Origin: Armatimonadota bacterium
GTDB lineage: Bacteria > Armatimonadota > UBA5829 > JAUSEB01
Direction: 5' to 3'
NCBI GenBank assembly: GCA_030649165.1
Contig: JAUSGG010000056.1
Span: 1 to 64,000, forward strand
DNA length: 64,000 bases
Shown: in pieces, positions 62,276 through 64,000 of the stretch
Position numbering within the stretch: position 1 is the stretch's first letter
Layout: each line of letters starts with the position of its first letter
Made by a program: the position numbers and the translations under genes
Notes under the pieces: generated by a model
What the model was told of the DNA's origin: nothing
Database searches by the model: none
What the model saw: only the letters and a program-made list of their open reading frames with translations

Positions 62276-64000
62276 CCATCCCACGCGAGTGCAAACGCCT
62301 GATAGAGGTCGATTTTCCGATTGCGGAGGTCAGCAAGCATTCGGCCAGGGAGAAGAGCATCCGGCATGGACATCCATCCACGCTCCATTTGTGGTGGGCG
62401 CGGAGGCCGTTGGCGGCGTGTCGGTCGGTGCTATTGGGCCTCCTGCTGCCCGACCCCTGCGATCCCAACTGCCCGGAGGATTTTGGGTCCGTTGCACGGG
62501 CGGCGCTGGGTCCGGTCCCTTGCGGGATCGGGCCGGATGATGAGGGCCTTCGCAAGGGGCTGCTGAAGTTCATCGCGGACTTCGCCAACTGGGACATGTC
62601 GTCAAATCCGGTCTACGTAAAAGCCGGGCGCGAACTGGTGAAGGCCGCCCATGGGGAGGAGCCGCCGCTCGTCGTTGACCCGTTCGCGGGCGGTGGAAGC
62701 ATCCCGCTGGAAGCGCTCAGGCTGGGCTGCGACGCTTTCGCCAGCGATCTCAACCCTGTCGCCTGTCTGATCCTGAAGGTCTTGCTGGAGGATATTCCCC
62801 GCCACGGGCCGGAACTAGCCGAGGAACTCCGGCGGGTTGGCAAAGAGATCAAGGAGAAGGCGGAAAAGGAGCTTGCCGAGTTCTATCCCCCCGATCCTGA
62901 TGGCTCGCGGCCTATCGCCTATCTATGGGCGCGGACCGTCCGCTGCGAGTCGCCGAACTGCGGGTGTGAAATCCCGCTGGCCCGTTCGTTCTGGCTATCG
63001 AAGAAGACGAATCGCAGGCGGGCGCTGAAGTATAGCGTGGACCGGACCGGGCGCGTTCCCAAAGTCGAGTTCGACATATTCACGCCTAAGTCGGAAGAGG
63101 AAGTCCAGAACGGCACCGTCTCCCGCGCGAACGCCACATGCCCCGCTTGTAGGATCGTCCTGCCCGCTCCGCGAGTCCGCGAGCAGCTTGCCGCACAGCG
63201 CGGCGGGGCGGACGTGATCTTCGATGAGAATGGCAACCGCGTTGGTGGAGCGCGCCTGACGACCGTGGTCACCATTCGCGAGGGTCAGCAGGGGCGCAAC
63301 TATCGTCTGGCTGAGGCGCGTGACTACGAAGCTGTTTGGAAGGCAACAGCCCGGCTTGAGGAGATCAACTCCCTGCCTCTGCCAAACGGTCTTTCACCCG
63401 TACCGGACGAACCACTTCCGCCAATCGGCACTCTCGGCTTTCGCGTCCAGCGTTACGGCATGCTGCAGTGGGGCGATCTCTTCACGGCGAGGCAGAAGGT
63501 GGGTTTGACCACCCTGGCGACCAGTACATCTGCGGAGACCAGGCGCGGCATGCTCGTTGCATTGCTGGCTTTGGCTGCAAGTCGATGTGCCGAGCAGTCC
63601 ACAAGCCTAGTCAGATGGAGAACGACGGTCGAAGCCGTCGCGGGCACGTTTGGTCGTCAGGCATTGCCGATCATGTGGGACTTCGTGGAGATTGTGATTA
63701 CCGCCGACGGAGGCTCAAGCTATATTGCCGCCACCGAATGGGTAGCTGAAGTGGTCGCGGCACTGACGTGCGCGATCCGCCGAGCTGGACAAGTTGAGTT
63801 GTCCGACGCATGCGAATCACCCATTCCCACGAGTTCGGCCGGCGCAATCTTCACCGATCCGCCCTATTACGACGCCATCCCCTATTCTGACCTTTCCGAT
63901 TTCTTCCTGGCGTGGCTGAAAAGGATGCTGCCAGGATACCCAGTTCTGCGGGATCCATTTGACCCGGATAACCCACTCAGTCCGAAGTGGCAGGAGATCG
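62272..64000 (+). CDS. Large adenine-specific DNA methyltransferase, 3' end outside the window (DUF1156-like)
   Basis: The frame from the ATG at 62272 is open to the window end (576 residues seen), so the gene is partial. The N-terminus IEVDFPIAEVSKHSAREKSIRHGHPSTLHLWWARRPL is the DUF1156 pattern. Motif I is VDPFAGGGSIPLEALRLG (about 135), with cysteines (SPNCGC and TCPAC, about 228 and 288) that suggest a Zn ribbon. Motif IV is TDPPYYDAIPYSDLS (about 528). This order is found in N6-adenine methylases that accompany helicases in class 1 DISARM-like and DUF499-linked systems. It overlaps the helicase gene by ATGA. Confidence 0.9.
   Translation, partial: MTIPRECKRLIEVDFPIAEVSKHSAREKSIRHGHPSTLHLWWARRPLAACRSVLLGLLLPDPCDPNCPEDFGSVARAALGPVPCGIGPDDEGLRKGLLKFIADFANWDMSSNPVYVKAGRELVKAAHGEEPPLVVDPFAGGGSIPLEALRLGCDAFASDLNPVACLILKVLLEDIPRHGPELAEELRRVGKEIKEKAEKELAEFYPPDPDGSRPIAYLWARTVRCESPNCGCEIPLARSFWLSKKTNRRRALKYSVDRTGRVPKVEFDIFTPKSEEEVQNGTVSRANATCPACRIVLPAPRVREQLAAQRGGADVIFDENGNRVGGARLTTVVTIREGQQGRNYRLAEARDYEAVWKATARLEEINSLPLPNGLSPVPDEPLPPIGTLGFRVQRYGMLQWGDLFTARQKVGLTTLATSTSAETRRGMLVALLALAASRCAEQSTSLVRWRTTVEAVAGTFGRQALPIMWDFVEIVITADGGSSYIAATEWVAEVVAALTCAIRRAGQVELSDACESPIPTSSAGAIFTDPPYYDAIPYSDLSDFFLAWLKRMLPGYPVLRDPFDPDNPLSPKWQEI

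Noticed and set aside
58757-64000. BREX or type I restriction system
   Set aside because: No BrxZ/PglZ, no HsdS or HsdR-type layout is seen; the SNF2-DUF1156 order fits DISARM-like systems better.

Overview
This is a GC-rich stretch of a chromosome from a diderm bacterium. The best match by eye is Armatimonadota or a close uncultured relative. Supporting this are a type IV pseudopilin-like protein with the N-terminal signature typical of that group ([19 protein letters not shown] followed by a FAKARE-type segment), many secreted glycoside hydrolases and hydrolases, an RND/TolC-type outer-membrane export system, and intergenic DNA filled with dispersed short repeats. The phylum is an inference. 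No rRNA, complete tRNA or CRISPR array was seen.

Layout. 1-1036 is the end of a secreted protein. 1157-9473 (minus) holds a STAS protein and an efflux operon: AbrB-like regulator, TolC, adaptor, RND pump and a membrane methyltransferase. 9845-13566 (plus) is a metal-transport group: a P1B ATPase, a small membrane protein and a ZIP transporter. 13814-30026 is mostly secreted or salvage hydrolases: an M20 peptidase, an esterase, a nitrilase-like protein, an SGNH hydrolase, a nucleoside hydrolase, two tandem GH20 hexosaminidases, an isochorismatase-like protein, HyuA, an NmrA-like protein and a GH71/99-like protein. 30147-31540 is hisH-hisF. 31868-34766 holds purine and NAD salvage genes (ade, hpt, pncA-like). 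35473-39452 is a type III-like restriction-modification pair, followed by a broken typA, gpsA, a sugar isomerase and gatCAB. 46699-47274 is a probable selenoprotein. 47452-54339 holds envelope and pseudopilin-type proteins, an S1 protein and a dehydrogenase. 54802-58585 is aspA, nuoB and a nuoCD fusion. 58757-64000 is a second defence-type module: an SNF2 helicase with a C-terminal DUF3883-like segment plus an adenine methylase that runs off the window. It is compatible with class 1 DISARM or a related helicase-methylase system.

Most notable. (1) The thioredoxin-like gene at 46699-47274 has an in-frame TGA exactly where the first cysteine of the CxxC motif should be (U-G-G-C). A 6-bp stem with a 6-nt loop starts 23 nt downstream, which fits a bacterial SECIS. 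(2) The helicase/methylase module lies at the right edge, directly after a truncated nuo cluster. (3) typA has an internal deletion of roughly 1.3 kb. (4) The dispersed repeats are modular. One 145-bp copy has perfect 16-bp terminal inverted repeats and a 10-bp flanking duplication, as a MITE would. Other copies share GTAACAGTTCAGGAAT-like ends. Some minisatellite sequence has become part of gene ends (gpsA, aspA).

Limits: all reading was by eye, with no database search or folding program. Family names rest on motif recognition.
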